Source: Bog-756 sp035531955
GTDB lineage: Bacteria; Actinomycetota; Acidimicrobiia; Acidimicrobiales; RAAP-2
DNA: 23,935 nt
Reading direction: 5' to 3'
NCBI GenBank assembly: GCA_035531955.1
Contig: DATKRZ010000007.1
Coordinates: 1-23,935, forward strand
Shown here: positions 22,928 to 23,935 of the stretch, piece after piece
How the letters are laid out: the number at the start of each line of letters is the position of its first letter
Position numbering within the stretch: the first letter of the stretch is position 1
Made by a program: the position numbers and the translations under genes
The notes under the pieces: generated by a model
The model's database searches: none
What the model was told of the DNA's origin: nothing
Seen by the model: only the letters and a program-made list of their open reading frames with translations

Positions 22928-23935
22928 ATGCCGACAACGCTCGATCAGCGCAGCAGAATGGGGTTTGGAATCGCCGTGGATGGCAACATCGCTTTCGATC
23001 AGGGAGGAGCGGGACCGGTCGTGTTGCCGGACGTCGAGCCCGACTTCGGCCAGGGAGGACCGGCGGCGGAGGGGTCGGCCCAGGCCCGGTCGGATGCCCG
23101 TATCCCCAGGGTCGTCTCCACGCCGGCCCGGCGGGGCGGGCCCGGGCCGACCCCTCCCGTCGAACCGCTCCGGCGCACCCGGCGGGAGCGCAGGGCCCGC
23201 CGCAAGGAGCGGATCAGACGTCGTCGGACGGTGTTCGGACGTCATCCGAAGTCGACGGTCGCCCTGGTGATCCTCCTGGCACTCACCCCGGTGTGGATCT
23301 CGGCCGGCTCGGCTGCCACCAACCAGGCCCTGGGCAACACGGTGGGGGCCCGCCTGTCCGAATGGGTGCGCGACCACGGTGGCGGCGGGGTCGTGACCTG
23401 GGCCGAGAACACCTGGTACCAGTGGCACGCACCGCCCAAGGGAGGGAAGCCGACGAAGGGCGCCATCCCCGCCCCGGTGAAGAGCACGGCCACCACGCAG
23501 CCCGCGGGGCCGGCCCACCTGCCGGTGCCCGCCGCCATCGTCCCGTTCGTGGCCACGCCCACCGCCGGCGAGGGCCAGTGGCACCCGATCGGCCGGAACG
23601 TCGACGGGGTGCCGGCCATGTACGCGGCCTACCTCCGGCCCAATGCCGTCAACACCAGCCTGGTCACCGGGGTGGCATGGATGGACACCACGCTGCTCAG
23701 TACCACCCTCTACGAGGGGTCGTCGATCCCCGGCAACGGCCAGGCCTGGGCCAACATGGCCCCTATCTCCGGGGCGGCCCTCGACACACTGGACGCGGCC
23801 TTCAACTCCGGCTTCCGCATGCAGGACTCCGAAGGCGGCTACTACGCAGACGGCGTCACGGCCGCCCCCCTGGTCGCCGGCCGGGCCTCCCTGGTCATCA
23901 ACGCCAACGGGACGCCCGAGATCGGCTCCTGGGGG
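22928..23935 (+). CDS. Membrane-anchored phosphodiester glycosidase-like protein (partial)
   Basis: An open frame runs from about 22703 to the end of the window without a stop; 336 codons are visible from the ATG at 22928. The start is uncertain: ATG 22958 and GTG 23021 (with AGGGAGGA at 23001-23008) are alternatives. The predicted N-terminus is cytoplasmic and ends in an Arg/Lys-rich stretch (about residues 80-108), followed by one transmembrane helix (about 109-127, TVALVILLALTPVW) and a Pro/Ala-rich linker. From about residue 219, WHPIGRNVDGVPAMYAAYLR, VAWMDTTLLSTTLYEGS, AAFNSGFRMQDSEGGYYADG and LVINANGTPEIGSWG resemble NAGPA-type phosphodiester glycosidases (DUF2233). The protein is therefore likely anchored outside the membrane; its substrate is unknown. 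About 270 bases upstream (22655-22927) show no gene, repeat or convincing promoter. Confidence 0.75.
   Translation, partial: MPTTLDQRSRMGFGIAVDGNIAFDQGGAGPVVLPDVEPDFGQGGPAAEGSAQARSDARIPRVVSTPARRGGPGPTPPVEPLRRTRRERRARRKERIRRRRTVFGRHPKSTVALVILLALTPVWISAGSAATNQALGNTVGARLSEWVRDHGGGGVVTWAENTWYQWHAPPKGGKPTKGAIPAPVKSTATTQPAGPAHLPVPAAIVPFVATPTAGEGQWHPIGRNVDGVPAMYAAYLRPNAVNTSLVTGVAWMDTTLLSTTLYEGSSIPGNGQAWANMAPISGAALDTLDAAFNSGFRMQDSEGGYYADGVTAAPLVAGRASLVINANGTPEIGSWG

Noticed and set aside
22176..23270. A 364-codon + strand frame after pcrA.
   Set aside because: It runs antisense to the CARDB-like remnant and then out of frame with the terminal membrane protein. The Arg-rich second half and lack of motifs mark it as non-coding.
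22838..23584. A 248-codon minus-strand frame opposite the terminal gene.
   Set aside because: The + strand frame here has a basic segment, a membrane helix and a NAGPA-like domain continuing to the window end, so the minus frame is a shadow.

Overview
The window is GC-rich (about 70% by eye) and almost every gene lies on the + strand. It carries housekeeping genes in an order typical of Actinobacteria: rpoA-rplQ-truA, rplM-rpsI-glmM, glmS-acpS-nnr-alr, a uracil-DNA glycosylase, tsaE-tsaB-rimI-tsaD, groES-groEL, a NUDIX hydrolase, guaB3-guaA and a PcrA/UvrD helicase. From memory this is a compacted version of the Mycobacterium tuberculosis stretch Rv3457c to Rv3396c. CIRCE elements upstream of groES, a Bateman-less GuaB3, many GTG starts and TAnnnT boxes set a few bases before start codons fit a high-GC actinobacterium. 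The final partial gene, a membrane-anchored phosphodiester-glycosidase-like protein, resembles proteins I associate with Acidimicrobiia; that placement is an inference.

Layout: 33-2213 holds RNA polymerase alpha, ribosomal protein L17 and the tRNA pseudouridine synthase. A sigma70-like promoter near 2294-2322 starts rplM-rpsI-glmM. From 4757 onward, small transcription units begin with what look like leaderless or near-leaderless promoters: glmS(-acpS), nnr-alr, udg-tsaE-tsaB-rimI, tsaD and the NUDIX gene. groES-groEL has a clear promoter (TTGCCA, 17 bp, TATCGT) with two CIRCE-like HrcA operators over its -35 and -10 regions. guaB3-guaA-pcrA is translationally coupled through 4-base overlaps, with a TTG start for guaA.

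Functional links: glmM and glmS make amino-sugar precursors and alr makes D-alanine for the cell wall. acpS activates acyl carrier protein. nnr repairs damaged NAD(P)H. tsaB, tsaD and tsaE are the t6A tRNA-modification genes. rplQ, rplM, rpsI and rpoA serve translation and transcription. guaB3 and guaA belong to guanine nucleotide synthesis.

After pcrA the character changes. At 22070-22654 a lower-GC, minus-strand remnant encodes a CARDB/DUF11-like extracellular domain without a visible signal peptide. About 270 bases with no recognisable gene follow, and then the start of the membrane-anchored protein, which is cut by the window end. I saw no tRNA, rRNA, CRISPR array, insertion sequence or clear novel multi-gene system. 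The most interesting observations are regulatory and organisational.
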